Of a stretch of 64,000 bases of DNA, positions 24,815 through 38,730 are shown one piece after another. Position 1 is the first letter of the stretch, and the number at the start of each line of letters is the position of its first letter. The DNA is taken from NCBI GenBank assembly GCA_007844125.1, contig CM017558.1:46820164-46884163 (forward strand), in the 5' to 3' direction. Origin of the DNA: Sinonovacula constricta. Taxonomy: Eukaryota > Mollusca > Bivalvia > Cardiida > Solecurtidae. Both the position numbers and the translations under genes were made by a program. The notes beneath the pieces were generated by a model. That model ran no database searches, had not been told where the DNA came from, and saw nothing but the letters and a program-made list of their open reading frames with translations.

Positions 24815-27173
24815 GTACATGTTATAATGGCAATATCCTGCAGAAGAACCTAGGTTACTTCCTTATTCAATAATATTTCAGGAACAAAATCTACGTTGCA
24901 TAAAAATCACCTTGATTAATGTGTCTGTATAAGGATAATTCAACTTTATTCAGTAGCACTTGAAATAGACAGACTGTGAATGATCGGTAGTTTTATTCCT
25001 ACGTCAACCGGTGATTTATGTTTTAACGAACCTAAAATATTTCTTTGAATACAATGTATTTACGCCTTCTTTAAATCGGTGTTCCGAGCAATGAACTTTC
25101 TATTTTATAAACGGGTTATTCGTGCTAAAGTCGAACGTTTCCTTGGCAATGTTTAATATTTTTAAGAATGTTTCGTTATAATTAGTAATAGCCACAGTCA
25201 TTTGTATTAACAGTGGCAATCTTTACTGTTATGAAGGTTCGCTTTGACTTAAATTGTAAACATATTACTAACTGAAATGAATATGTACCGATTTGTGTCG
25301 ACAAATGTCGAAAATATGAATCCTGCATTAGTCTTGACTAAGACACTCCCTTGTTCCAATATCAATTTGACAATGACTAAACGTATAATTATTTTACAAA
25401 ATACGCTTTAATGCAAGCCCACTGATGATGTTGTGTTTGTTCCTAATTAAAACAGAGTATTCTAAAATGCCAGTAAGAGATTGCAATATCACTTTAATCC
25501 GACTTTCCCGAAGAAAAAAGCGGAAATCACTACAAGATTTAAACGTAAATAAAAAGGCTAATCAAAGCAAGCAGTGAAAAGACAACCGATCTATTTGAAT
25601 AAAAATGTCATAGCGCTGACGTGACAAGTTATGGCGAAAGTTGTGAGGTCTTTAAAAAAAATGTACACATCGTGTTTAGAAGAGAGAGGGGTATTATTTC
25701 GATTAGAAGAATTATCTTAGAATCTATTTTGTCAGAATTAATTGACAGACCATCGATCAATGCCGTATAATGTTGCTAAATAATTATATATCTACATGTC
25801 GACATAGATATATATAGAGATACATCATGTGAATTATCTTAGGCATGGCAACATTGGACGTTTACTTTATATTTACTATTGAATACGAAAGAAAGGAGGC
25901 ACAAATTATAAAAGCGATTAAAAACTCCTAAGGCAAAAAACAAAGTGATAAAACAATTAACCAATTGGATTTCTTAAATAAGGATTGAATGTGTCCTTAC
26001 CTCACACTTCCTATTGTTTTATTTCTAAAACAATCTATGTAAGTACATGTAACACATGTTTGTATAGTGTTTTATAGATTTGTGTACTGATGTTGCCATA
26101 ATTGTTGCTATAGTAGTGCAACTAAATTTTGCAAGGTAATTATAAAATTATTCTAAGAGAGCAAACACTTATACTTGAATTTCAACTCGCCAAGCCAAAT
26201 GTCTTCGAAACACATCTATGCAGCCAGTCTCCACATAATTCTGTTTATATCATAATGAACGTATGAATAACTTCATAAACCACGGATCTTAATGGAGCGT
26301 ATAAATGAAAATAGTAGAATTAAAAAGCTGGTGACATTTCAACAGGTATTAACAGGCACCATGATGAAGGAGATCATATACTTCATTTCCTCTTGTTTCA
26401 TTGTAACAAAGAAATCTTTTTCTTTAACTTGAAAATTGTATTGATCACTGAAACTACAAAGAGAGCGATATAGAATAGTAAAATTTCCGTTATAGTACAA
26501 ATTTATCTAATAACAATTTCTTAAGACCATATTTCTTAAGCTTGCTGAAAGGTGCAAACAACGTAGCGTTTGACATAACAGTTGGTATTTTGATTGCACT
26601 TTTCTATTTAGGTAAATTCCTGTTATATAAATGTTTATTTAAATTGTACATTGTTTACTTTATATTAATATTACATACTTAAATTTAAAACATATGCATG
26701 TATTCGTAAAATATATTGTTTAATGTCACAGAGCGATTACTATCAATAACAACATTATTCCTGGATGTAAAGTCTTTCAGACCAGCCCCCTGCATTGAGA
26801 CAGTTCAAAGCGTTAAATTCGATCCTGAGTCTATTCTCAGATTTCCTTTCTGCAGTTTTGATATATTCCGAATTCCCACGATGATTAAAATCATCGGATT
26901 GATCGAAGTTATCATGGATTCTTACTGATACAGAGACGTGAATTGTAAACTGTCTTAGTGCACGACGTATATTATTAATTTTCAATGCCGAAGGCAATTT
27001 CAGAAAATTGTATATCTATAAGAGGATAACCTATGCTGAAACAGCATTTCATATGAACTTGCTTGACAGTTTTATTTAAACCCGCAGTAGAAGTTTCGTG
27101 TGATAATTTTCATATTAGCCTTAATGAGACGTATTTTAATTCAGTAGGAAAATATAAAAAGGGACATAAAAAA
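24815..27173. other. AT-rich stretch with a palindrome
   Basis: A near-perfect palindrome centred on GTCGAC lies at 25786-25812 (ATATATCT...AGATATAT, two unpaired bases). Nothing else is recognised. The overlapping short frames at 26716-26928 (+) and 26755-26997 (-) are featureless. Confidence 0.4.
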
Positions 27174-27338
27174 TTACCACAGATACATAAATCTGAGCTA
27201 CATCTAGATCAAGGCATAAAGGGTAAAAGTAAAAGCGACAAAATAACACACACGAGACATACTACAAACTAAAAGAAAGAAAAAAAGCAGTTGCCGCCTT
27301 GGAACGGTCTGTAAATATGGACCGACTGACTGATGCCT
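27174..27338 (-). repeat. F1 dispersed repeat, inverted copy
   Basis: On the plus strand it reads AGCAGTTGCCGCCTTGGAAC (27287-27306), the reverse complement of the F1 core. Before it comes a block beginning ACCACAGATACATAAATCTG that matches the start of the two tandem copies at 54677 and 55241. The open frame 27063-27272 runs into this repeat and is not supported as a gene. Confidence 0.75.
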
Positions 27339-28870
27339 ATCTTTTTCGATAACAAGTTAAATGCAGAATATAAAGAGTACAAGATGTCAAGTTGATCATC
27401 ACTGTAACAGACACAGCACTTTCAATATAATCTGGATTAGTTAATCATTAAAAATACAAATAGCTGAAGCTAAATGTAACATACTGTCTGCACGCATTGT
27501 AGTGGATAATTAATTTTGCTGATGCAAAAGTGTTGTATGAAATCTACTTCTACAACCTGTTCCAATAGATATTTTATTTAAAACGTCACTTTAATCACAT
27601 AATATGTCCATTTGATTTCGATATTTTAAATTCTGCTCTACGCAATCACAGGCTGACATGATAATCTCTTTTCTTGTAAAATATATAAATAAAATTATAT
27701 ATATTATATTTTTAATAATGAGTTAAACTTTAATTTTGTCGACTCCGTTTTAACTAATTGCTATCTAAACCTAACGTCAAAACGCATTAAATAACATTCC
27801 AAGACACTTTATCGGGATTGAGAGTCAAACATCCAGAATATTTGACCATTGAGGCTGTTGCCATGTTTTATTTCCTTTTTAATAATGAGTTAAGCTTTAA
27901 TTTTGTCGACTCCGTTAGTCTGGTTGTTTAAACGGTAAACTATATTTCAAATGCTTAAAGACCGACGTCTAGTAAATAAGTTTGTACCTCATATTATATA
28001 TGTTATTTAAAGAATACTGTTAGTACATCGTCACTTAGTTACTTACTCACTTACCAAAAAACGTAAACGTAGTCTTCTCTTATTTTTGCTTTTATTGGAC
28101 AAATGACAAAATATCCAACATGACCTAAAATACATTATTGGTGTGATATTGAAGAATAGAATTTGACGTACATACACAGAAAATATCAATAAACACCGAT
28201 GAAATTGTCATTTTATACTGTTTTACATATCCTTTAGATGATTAAAGCTACTGCTGCACTTATAATGTGTCCAGCTTATCAGCAAAAAAGTATGAATGCT
28301 TCAGTATCATAAGAGTTATACTCTACAGTATAGGTGTTGTAAATAACGCTGATGCGTTTTCTTGGTGTACTAATTGGAATGGTTTAACGGAAGTTAGGGC
28401 TTTGGTATAAACAGTGGGATTCATAGCTAGTTTCTTCTGTTGTCAGTGGTAAACGTTGATAAGTAAAACCACTGGATAAAATTTAGTACGGATTGATAAT
28501 ACGATATTCTGTGCTTACAAAGCAAATTTTATAAGTAACCATATGTTACCATACCCATGTTTGCACAAACTTCTATATCCTGACGCACAAAATTACGAAA
28601 TACTGTCATATAGTGTTTATGGCAAATAATGTTTGAAAACTTAAAATATAAATCTACATAATTCCATGATATGTCAGGCCAAAACCACAATTAAGCCGAA
28701 AGGAGACATGATGGACGAGGAATTTAAATTATGCGAATTGCAAAGGCCCAGCAAAGTTTAGACCTTATGTTCTTATTTCACCATATTATTCACAAGAAAT
28801 ATTGATCTAATATCAAATAAAATATCGTGAAAATTTGAGAGATGTCCAACTGCTTATTTAAACACTGACT
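27339..28870. repeat. AT-rich stretch with a 43-bp direct repeat pair
   Basis: A 43-bp sequence containing AATAATGAGTTAA and TTTGTCGACTCCGTT occurs at 27709-27751 and again at 27876-27918, with a single difference noted. No terminal inverted repeats are evident. The remainder shows nothing recognisable. Confidence 0.6.
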
Positions 28871-29070
28871 TCTTCATTGTGTCCTCATGCTTAACAATAG
28901 ATTCGTAGATTCCGGTCATTGCTCACAATTTGTCAAGAACTTGTCAGACTGTAAAATACATGATTGCTTAATAACTTCTTTATTATATCAAAACTCAATT
29001 GGCCATGATATTGTTAATGTGTTAAGGATTGGTATTATTGGTGCTTATATAAAACTGTGTCTGCATAAAC
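28871..29070 (+). repeat. F2 dispersed repeat, copy 1
   Basis: A second dispersed family, with motifs ATTCGTAGATT, TGTCAGACTGTAAA, ATGATATTGTTAATGTGTTA and a right end at GTCTGCATAAAC. It aligns with 38533-38730 over nearly its whole length, including both ends. The 64-codon frame 28887-29081 inside it is not conserved in the other copies. Confidence 0.75.
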
Positions 29071-29104
29071 CTTTATCTTGAAGAGTCCACCTATGGTGTT
29101 TAGT

Positions 29105-29223
29105 CCATTCATCAATTTTAAGTGTTGGTCATGTCAGGCTGTAAATTACCTGATTGCCTAATCATTTAGATATGCTGCCAAACGTCGTCAAGGCAATCTT
29201 TTGTCTTGGTCTTTAGGATTGGT
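29105..29223 (+). repeat. F2 dispersed repeat, copy 2
   Basis: Lies just after copy 1 in the same orientation. It contains GGTCATGTCAGGCTGTAAAT, TACCTGATTGCCTAATCATT and the tail AGGATTGGTGAAG. It is closest to the copy at 41977-42165. Confidence 0.7.
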
Positions 29224-31090
29224 GAAGTACCCCAAGCCATGTTTTATCACATAAACATTCGTCGGCAACGGTTTGCTTGTTATCATGCAGAAGTTATTGG
29301 AAAGAAAAAAAATATTTTGTGTATTATTAATTATCAATTATAGCTAGAATTGCGACTGTTTAAAAAAGCATAAATCCTTGTTTAAAACAGGCATATTAGT
29401 ATTGAATTTGCACGAATTATCTAATAATACTTTACTGGTTTTTCAAGGTATATATTCCGGGCTTCATTGATATTAAGTTTTAAATTTTAATATAATAAAT
29501 TTAAAAAAGAATACTGAACAGTGCGCATATGTATTGTAGTGTCATTTTCTCTTGGTTGATGGACGTATTAAAAATATAAAAAAAAAAACTAGAAAATATC
29601 ATCTAAATGATTATGCTTATTCGCTATTAACTCCAACAAACTATTTAAACATTATAAGCTTAATCTGATAAAAGTATTATTAAAAAAATAAATATTGTTT
29701 AGAAAAACGATGCAATAAGCAATTATATGTAATGGCTTTAATAATTTTTGTTCAACTTTTCTTCATGAGCAAGGGGCAAAACTTTTGGTTGTAGAAGTCA
29801 TCGTCAACAAAGAAAAAAAAAGAAAACCACGGTTAAAGGGACGTTCCGTCCTTGTCAATTATGAATTATGACCATCCACTGATGAAGTTACATCTCGTGC
29901 ATCTCCATCTACCATATATTCAATCATTTTGTATATATTTAAAAAAACGTATGATTTTTTAACGTGGGAAAAATTAAATTAAACTGTTTTATTACTGTTA
30001 AATTGTCTTAATTAACCTAAGAAACCAACCATTATGATGGTCAGGTTTTAATAAGATAAAACGAACCAGTTGAGATTGATTGCTTGTTGATTTCTTAGCT
30101 CTCCGCACGTGCTATCGCTATGTTGGAAAGACACAAATGAATTGGACTGGAAGGGAAATAGAAATGGCTTAATGTATTGAACTAGCGCCAGTTTAAAACG
30201 ATCAATTCATTTAAATGATCAACAGGTAGAAGAGTAACACCCCTCCTTCTCCCTATAATCTAATACGGTTTATTTACTTAATTATTAACTGATCAAATGA
30301 CCAGACATGTGATTATTATGATAATGCACAACATAATAAAAGAACGTTTGTTTATTGGGTTTATCGTCCCACCAACTAAAAGAACGTAATAAGCCAGATC
30401 AAAATATACATTTGCAACTACAAATAAAAAACATAATTTTATTAACAGTAAGTCTATTAGTACTAGTATATATCTTATGGAAACAAACATTGTCATTTCG
30501 TGCAATATACTTTACTACTAGGCCCAATTATTTTCATTGAAATTAATGCGAGAGGCAGACAAATGACCAACATGTTAACTGAATCTATACCACACGTGAG
30601 TTTTTGTAAAGTCGTTTGATATAGAAAAGATTGTACTGGATCCAATTTTATTTCTGTTGTGTGTGAATGATTAATGCACAATCAAAACCAGGCTTTGATC
30701 CGAGCTGACATATCTGACACATGCATTAATAGGCCTAAAAGGGAAATGAGACGAAACAAGAATAATGTGAGCATGTTGTATTCGCGCTCTTTAAATATCG
30801 AAATTGACTATAACCAAGGTTGGTTTGATTTGTTGGCACATCGGCACTTGCACATTTTTTCCATAATCGATAGTCTGTCTGCACGATATATATTGTAGGC
30901 AAAATATTCCTAGTGTATAGTTCAACGAAACTCTCCAAAACCTATTATTAACTTACAGTTATTCATTGTTACAATAAGCCAATGGTTTAAAACAGAAATT
31001 ACATAAGGTTTACCTTTTAAACGGCTGTGTTGGCATGTTTCATTTATAATCAAATAATTCTGTGCAGTTTTACTAATCGAAATAATACCC
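29224..31090. other. AT-rich non-coding stretch
   Basis: Overlapping short frames on both strands at 30293-30938 show no motif. No repeat recognised. Confidence 0.4.
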
Positions 31091-31226
31091 CCTCTCTCTA
31101 TCTCTGTCTCTGTTTCTCTCTCTCTCTCTGTCTCTCTCTCTCTCTCTCTCTGTCTCTGTCTCTCTGTCTCTGTCTCTCTGTCCCTGTCTCTCTGTCTCTG
31201 TCTGTGTGTGTGTGTGTGTTTGTTTA
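31091..31226. repeat. Compound TC / TCTG / TG microsatellite
   Basis: A TC-rich run with regular TCTG interruptions passes into a pure TG run at about 31202-31220. Open frames on both strands (Cys/Leu/Ser-rich on +, Arg/Glu/Thr-rich on -) are low-complexity artefacts. Confidence 0.97.
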
Positions 31227-32784
31227 TGTTGCAATAATTATAGGACTTTGTCATATATTCTTATTCTTAAAAAGCAAACCGTGTATCTTCTGATAGTATA
31301 TTTCTATCAAATACATGTACGAGTAGTTGTCGTAAATGTATTAGGTATTGACGATATGAAATAGTGTATGCAAAAAGGCTGAATCATTTGATACAGAAAT
31401 GCCTTACAATTGCGTTGAACAACTTATTTAATTTTACGGTTTCTGTTTCATGTTATGTGCGTGAAACGACAGTAAATTATGGAGGCATGTGATAAAGTTA
31501 TCATGAAATAGTTGCAAATATAAACCCGTTTACTGTATCATATCCATTGATTTATTACATGACATCAAAGTATCACGTACTTTTATTCATCTTTACACTG
31601 TTAAATAAAAATGGTTTCATTGTTATATGTTTTCCTGTCATGATTGAAGTACAACCCATTTTTTAATCTTAGTACCTTAAATGTCAGGAAGACATCATCT
31701 ATTGGGAAATCTATCCTATTTGGCTGAAACACTAATCGAAGCATCTTGATATGATATATTGTGCTGCAAATTTTGTGCTATTATCAGATAACAAAGTGAG
31801 ATTTCGGAAAAATAATTTCTCTGCTAGAATATGACAAAGTAAGACCGGCCAGTTGTACTGCATTTTTACGTCTAGCGATGATTTACGTATTCATCTACGC
31901 AACGTAAGTTCTGGCTCTATATAAATCATGTCAACGCCTCTTCAGAAGTCGTTGTAGACCTTGTCATATTTTCCATAAGCATCCAATCATGTTCTTTATA
32001 TTTATAAGCGGCTTATTTATTGTAGATATTTCTTTAGAATTATCACATTGTCTTATAATTTGTTCAAATATATCCCTGTCCCTTATTACTATCACTGTCA
32101 TAAGTTTTTAATACTTTTCTATAAAAAGAAATCATTGAGTACAAGAGTGACAGTTCTTATTTCCTTACACAGAATTTAACTGTAAAAATAAAACTAGGTA
32201 TTTTTCTCCAAAGAGTAGCATTTTTCTTTGAATGAAATCGTGTATCTGATCACTAGAGTTATCAAATCGTCGTCTGTTGAATAACGTTATTTCTGAATAT
32301 TGAATATTTTAAACGAAAAGACCAATCACGAAATTAAATCAAATGTGTGCCAATTTAATAAGAAGACTAAGGCAATTTTGAAAAGAGATAAATTGAATTG
32401 AATAAACATGCTTAAGAAAAACGCCCCTTTATGGTATATAATGAGTATCTTCTCTTTGCAGTAGCCATTTGTCCAAGAAAAACAAATGTAACAGTATATC
32501 CACAATATTGGATAAGATACAGGAAACTTTTGCATGTACATTGCTTTTTCATTGCATAATTTCCACTAGCATATCTCCCATATACAATAATATTGTATTT
32601 ACACATGTTTGCACTAACAATAACAATGAAAAAATATATATCTAAAAACAAATGAAAAAGCTAAAACCCAATGATATTGTCTGTTTTGTATTTATTAACC
32701 CGTATATGTCTTTTACAATATAGACTAAACGTCCATACCTAAAATATAAATCTTAGGTCATAACATCACTAGCTTTTATGAGGG
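31227..32784. other. AT-rich non-coding stretch
   Basis: Nothing recognised beyond short minus-strand frames (32326-32651). Confidence 0.4.
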
Positions 32785-32980
32785 AAAGAAAATTGGGTCC
32801 TGCTGCTTCCAGGAAGTGACGGCAAGGAGCGCCATCATCAACAGTACAGGGTCAGGATCATTGTGGCAACGTTTGCAGCCGCCCCTTAAGCTTCCTACTT
32901 TAGCCCGAGAAAACATATTTGGCATCATAGACTAGATGAAAGCACAGTGAGGTCTTTGTCGGTCACCGATGCACTACCAG
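32785..32980. repeat. GC-richer patch plus dispersed repeat, copy 2
   Basis: Positions 32920-32980 match 8391-8450. To the left is a GC-richer patch (CTTCCAGGAAGTGACGGCAA, GCAGCCGCCCCTTAAGC) with short open frames on both strands. On the minus strand one reads MPNMFSRAKVGSLRGG and continues to about 32778, some 50 codons. It matches no protein I know and could be the remainder of a longer dispersed element. Confidence 0.45.
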
Positions 32981-35900
32981 TACTAGTAGTATAACATCAT
33001 TTTTTCCTTCTTGATATATTTAGTCGATATAGAAATGTTTGTTTTATTCTTGTCCTCTGCCTCAGCCCTGGACTTTAATGAACGATATTTACTATAAAGT
33101 AAGTGGCTTACAGGCGGCCGGTCCACGGCGTCCGGACATGAATATGTGGAGGGCAGACACTTTACTTCAAACTTCTTAAATAAATATAAAGGAAATGATT
33201 GAGATCAAACATTTCCTCATTCACTTTCAGTTTAATACAAGATGAAACCTGCTTGAGACACGCGAATTTAAAGCAACAAAGAATTGTCTAAACGCTCGAT
33301 ATATGAGGTATATAATGGTTTAAGCTGCATTATTATTTGTTTATTGGTTCTAGCATTCACTAACAATGAAAGATTTTGATTTTAACCTCCGATTAATATT
33401 TTTTTCTAAAACCTCTCACACAGAATTTTCGGCATATTGCCTTTTTTCAAGAGTTAAACACAAATTACTGCTCTCTTTTACAAATTTGCTAACGTTCATT
33501 TAATGACAACGTCATTTCCCCGCCATTTACTGAACGTCAAATATCATGACGTTGTAGCGTTTTGTACGTTGCAGTCCAGCGGTTGGAGAGTTAGTAATTC
33601 ATAAATCCACGCTTACTCATTTATTTGGCACTCAGTTCTGTCCGCTGCGTACATTCTTTTAAGTATGGTGAAACGGAGGTCATGACTCTTGGTGAGCTTG
33701 TTACTCCTTTGGCATATATCACGCAGGTGACCCTTCATCCTTTTCACATACTTGTCTCTCCATTTGTGTAAACGTTTTATATCCATTTACAGGTTTATAA
33801 AGCATACTTGCAGGTGTTAATGCAATGCCATTAATGGTTCAGTTCATCTAAGCATATTAGACAGTTCTGACTTTCACGATCCTTCACAATCGCAATCCAG
33901 TGTGTGACTTAACATGGCATGCAAACGAAAACGTTTAACACACAATCATGGCTTTTACAAATAATTCCAATGGCATGCAGTAAAACTCTCATCAATTTGT
34001 CAACAATTACATGTTTAATAAAATACTTATTAATAAAATACTTATTAACAAGCAGCTTCAGTTTTTTGTATAAAGATATCTCTTAAAAATATTAGAAAGT
34101 ATATGATTATATAAAGTTAAAATAAATGCACAATAAATAATACTAGTAAAAGCTCTACTTACATGAAAAAGAATTCCAACAAAGCACAATGACATGCCTG
34201 ACTCACAGCCTACACGTGTTTACCAAAGATCAGCGTGTTATATGTGATAAGATAATCATTTCATTATCTGGTACGAATTACAGAAACATGGTTCGCCGAT
34301 ATGATGCGGCTTGGCATATTTAGATGCACAATTTAGAGTGGACTTAAATTGTGAATAATGGATGAAACATCCTTGCTTATGTAATAGCAGATAGAGAAAC
34401 AGTTTTGTCATTTATTTATTTATTGTGTATATTTGTAAATTGGCAGCATTTTTGCAAATGAAAAATTAATACAATCATATTTTTTATAAAACAAACAAAT
34501 GACAAATGACATGTCTATGCCAATAGCTTTTTGTAAATCGGATACGACATTGTATGTTATATTAATTGAAATAACATTGAGCCAATTAAGAACTATATTC
34601 CAAATACACAAATCCTTATTTACATGCCTCGATATTTCATTTTATCTAACTTTTGATAAACCTTGCTAGGTTCACATTTACTTTGGGTTTTACCAATTTT
34701 CTGAGCCATAATAATTTCTTGTATCTCCCATTCTAGTGGCACTCAAGTACAGATAATGTACATTTTATGCAACGTGTAATTAAAATGTATCTGGTACACT
34801 TTTACTTAACTACAAACAGAATTATAAAGCAAAGTTGCATTTGTTTTTATTTTGAATCTATCATTGAACAAAATATCCAGAAAATATACAAAATATACAA
34901 GGCAAACCAGGGAACCTTGATCATGCAAGTCGATACTTTGATTGTTCACTTTTATTAAACAATTACTCATTAAAACATGAAATATGAATGCCTCATTTAA
35001 AGTGTCTTAATCCAAACACAAGATTGTCAACTATGACATTTCAGAAAAATGAGTGTGCAATGCCTCATAAAAAAGAAATATCTGCAGAAACATGAAAATT
35101 TCTGCCAGACCAGTTTGCAATACAACGTGACAAAACTTTAAAATTAATTACTGAGATTTATTATTAGCAAGGTTTTCGTTACTTCACTACTGTTTCAGTG
35201 CTCACTGAACCTCCTCAATTGAAAATTGATTAATTGCAGTCAAAACAGTTTCGGTTTACATTCTCTTTCAATTGAGCGAAACTGAATTCCATTTACAAAC
35301 GGCTAATGCGTTAAATCAATCGTTCCTCTTGCAATGAATTGGATTTCTGGATTGATGTATGCGTTTTAAGGACATGGACCGTAAGATTAAAAACGGCTGG
35401 AATCGTAAACACGTTTCTACCTTTCTGCGCAGCCTTAACCTACCGATTTATGTTCAGCTAAAGTTTTATTAGTCATGAAAATCGTTTTCTAAATCTTGCT
35501 TGTTAGCAATTTTACTACATAAAGTATACTAACCCAATATTTTTTTCAATATGCCAACTGACAAACTATTTCGGACATGACTAAATGCATAATTTTCGAG
35601 AGGCTTAACGAAGTAATTACAATGCAGACGAATATCTTGTATTTTTAAATACATTCGTTTATTAATCCAGTTTAAAACTTTAAATGTTTTCACAATTTAG
35701 CACATATGGAACATACTTACATGGCTAATTTATAAGTCCTTGAAATTATTAGGGTTATTGTTTCATCTTCAAAGGACCAACAAGATACAGTTTAAGCAGA
35801 TGCCTGCTTCATACGTAATTAGATTTATAATGTTAACCAAGCAGTTCGTGATGCCTTATTACAGTGAAATGAAGAAAACCGGTGTAAATAACACTATATT

Positions 35901-37518
35901 CTAGGTGTTCTTGTTGAAATATATATTTTTTAATTTGATTTATTTATCAAAGGGGGTCAAAGAAAAGTCCTCTTTTGTCGCTGTTGAACGCATTTGTACT
36001 TAAACATTTTGAAGAGATATACATGTATAATATAGGATTATTAGTTCAATGCATATTCTTAAAATGTTTTATCAGGAAAATGCATTAATACAATGGTATA
36101 TAGAATAAAGTATACAAATATATAGATATATGAAAATATATTGCCTGATACATATTACATTGGTAATGTTTTGTTCGTATATATTGTGTCCATTACAGAA
36201 ATGGGACATAATTTGTAAGCGTAGTTAAACACATGTGATACTTTACTAGTGAGTCATCGTATTGTTTCTGGCAGGAATAAAATTTGAAACAAGACCGTAT
36301 CTGTTTCATGCTGTGTGGAAATTATAATCTTAACCAGACCTTGAAATGCCGGAAATATTCATATAACATTAGATAGCTGAGATTTCATTACGTTTCCGGA
36401 AAAACAAATAATAGAGATAGAAATGGGAAATTCCTCGTCAGAATCAGAGAGATGGTATTTTTACTTTAAACCAAGTTTTCCAGTAGCATAATATTCATTG
36501 TTGACTGCCCACTTCTTGGGTAGAAGTGGTTATCAGTTGATAATTGCTTGGCGCAGTGTGCTGGGAATAGTCTTGCTTAAATGCTTACATTGCATGGTAA
36601 GATTAGAGCCATTAACCATTGCCCTTAAACATAAGATAAAGTCAAAGATTCAAAATATTATCTAGATATGACGGACGTTTCTGATGATAAGTAACAAGAT
36701 ACAAGTGTTATTTGAAAAACCTTTGTAACAAAATAAAACGTACCTCAATGTTTTATCTCACATAAACAAGGAAATAACACTCTCATCAACGCAACTCTTA
36801 TTTTATTACTCAAATGACTACTGATGACATATGCGTGTATATAATGTACACACAGTAGTGATTATTTAAGCTAGGAAACAGAAGTTACGAAACAGTCTGG
36901 GAACGCATGCCTGGTTTTAACACAGACACGTGAGAAAGAACAAGAGGTAAGAGGTATGTTTAAATTTTGGATGGAAGCTTATGTGTTTATAAAATTAGAA
37001 AAATATATTGCACAAGTCCTATTAAATATCATAATACAAAAGGTGTAAACAGATAAATATTGTTATCATGTGGTACTTTCTAGTTTATTTGTTTTTCTAC
37101 TGCTAAGAATTTGCTTGAAATTTGTTTATGTTTTTACAGTTATAATTTTAAACAAATTGTTTTTATTGAAAAGAATCAAGAATTACTAAAACTAATTTAT
37201 TGTCCCTTTTTAGCCTATAGAATGTTTTTGTAGATTTTGACGCCGTTTTTGTTCTTTCCTCTTATATCTTGTAGGGATGAACCACATTGGTAATACCCCC
37301 ATATATAGTAAAGACAGGAACGTATAACGAATGCCACTTATAAAATCCAATAGGAAACTATAAACATACAAGTTATTGAAAAGTGACAAAAATACTTGAA
37401 TTAGACAAGGTATGCTCAGTCGGCAAATGAAACGAATGGGGTTTTGAAACCTCTTTTATGGAGTACTTCAACCTCGTGCACAATTATACCAATAATAAAC
37501 ATTAATAATAATATTATT
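32981..37518. other. AT-rich stretch with two perfect hairpins
   Basis: AACGTCA (33533-33539) pairs with TGACGTT (33547-33553), and CCACTTCT (36509-36516) pairs with AGAAGTGG (36522-36529) around a 5-nt loop. A short direct repeat TAATAAAATACTTAT occurs twice at about 34017-34046. No gene or mobile element recognised. Confidence 0.4.
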
Positions 37519-37540
37519 AATGATGATGATGATGATGATG

Positions 37541-37607
<67 letters not shown>

Positions 37608-37611
37608 AATA
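37519..37611. repeat. Compound ATG/AAT microsatellite
   Basis: About eight ATG units followed by about twenty AAT units; an imperfect AAT stretch precedes it from about 37477. The polyaspartate-polyasparagine frame over it (37444-37641) is an artefact. Confidence 0.97.
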
Positions 37612-38532
37612 ATAAAACAGTATCCACATCTAGTTACATAATTTATTATTTTTACTTTCTTGAATTGTATTTTATATACATACGTTGCCTTAATGACAAG
37701 GTTTTCTATAGTGATACGACCTGAAATCGAAACAGAGTTTTAAATGTTTCTCTGTATTGGTTCAAACAAGATTTCTTTTAGGTACTACACATATAAAAAT
37801 AAATTTAGTTTTTATTATTCGGAATTCTTAAATAAAAAATCAATTTCTGTGAAGATGCTTTGCCAAAACAAGTTTCCTAATTGTTTTCCCATATTTCCTA
37901 ATTGACGAATTAACTTTGATAACGACTCCAAATGGATTCTACTGAGAATCTTGTGAAAAAGTGATCTGACCTAGAAGCCTATAATCATTGGAGTTTTGTG
38001 AAGATGTAATCTGTCTCGCCCAAAAAATCTAACCTTCTTCGAGACTTTGTCATACTTGTCTGTTTATGAATAATGGACTAACTGAAGCACACTTCGTATA
38101 ATGGAACACATATTTGTTTAGAGTAACAAATGCAAAATAAATAAAAAAATACTTTTAGTCCAAAAGTCAGACATTGACTTAGTCTTTGTCATGCTTTGTG
38201 TTTCTACAGAAAAAAAGCCATTACTTTTCTGAATAATGCAAAGTTTTATGTATCTGTGAAATTAACAAAGATGTTGCTAGTACAAAATGTTGACGTCACT
38301 GCTTTTTGTCTCTAAGCAAAATTCTACTTTTATTTTTATATACAGGATATACTACAACTACAATAAAATTCATGGAAAATATAATTGTAAGTAAGAGTAA
38401 GAAAAGTTGGCTACTAAATATATCGGAAGTTATTTCCTTTTGAAATATATTAACCTTATTTTACAACCATAAACTGATTGTCATGTTATAATTTAAGTGT
38501 AATGTCTTAGATAATCACTTGTTTGATGACGA
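37612..38532. other. AT-rich stretch, nothing recognised
   Basis: No gene or repeat seen. Confidence 0.4.
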
Positions 38533-38730
38533 CTGCTTAATTGCCCATTCCTAGCAAATGATTCGTAGATTGTGATTATTGATCACAATTAAGTACGTGT
38601 CATTCCAGGCTGTAAATAACATGAATATCAAATCACCTTTTAATACCATCCAAAGTCAATGAGGCATGAACTGTTAATGTGCTCGAGATTTGTTTTACGG
38701 TCCTGGAAATAAACTCTTGTCTGCATAAAC
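38533..38730 (+). repeat. F2 dispersed repeat, copy 3
   Basis: Motifs in F2 order: GATTCGTAGATTGTGATTAT, CCAGGCTGTAAATAACATGA, AGTCAATGAGGCATGAACTG, TTAATGTGCTCGAGATTTG and the right end GTCTGCATAAAC. Confidence 0.75.

Noticed and set aside
24679..24873. Polyisoleucine-polymethionine frame
   Set aside because: Simple AAT/ATG microsatellite.
31027..31293. Cys/Leu/Ser-rich and Arg/Glu-rich frames on opposite strands
   Set aside because: Product of the TC/TCTG/TG microsatellite.
37444..37641. Polyaspartate-polyasparagine frame
   Set aside because: Simple ATG/AAT microsatellite.
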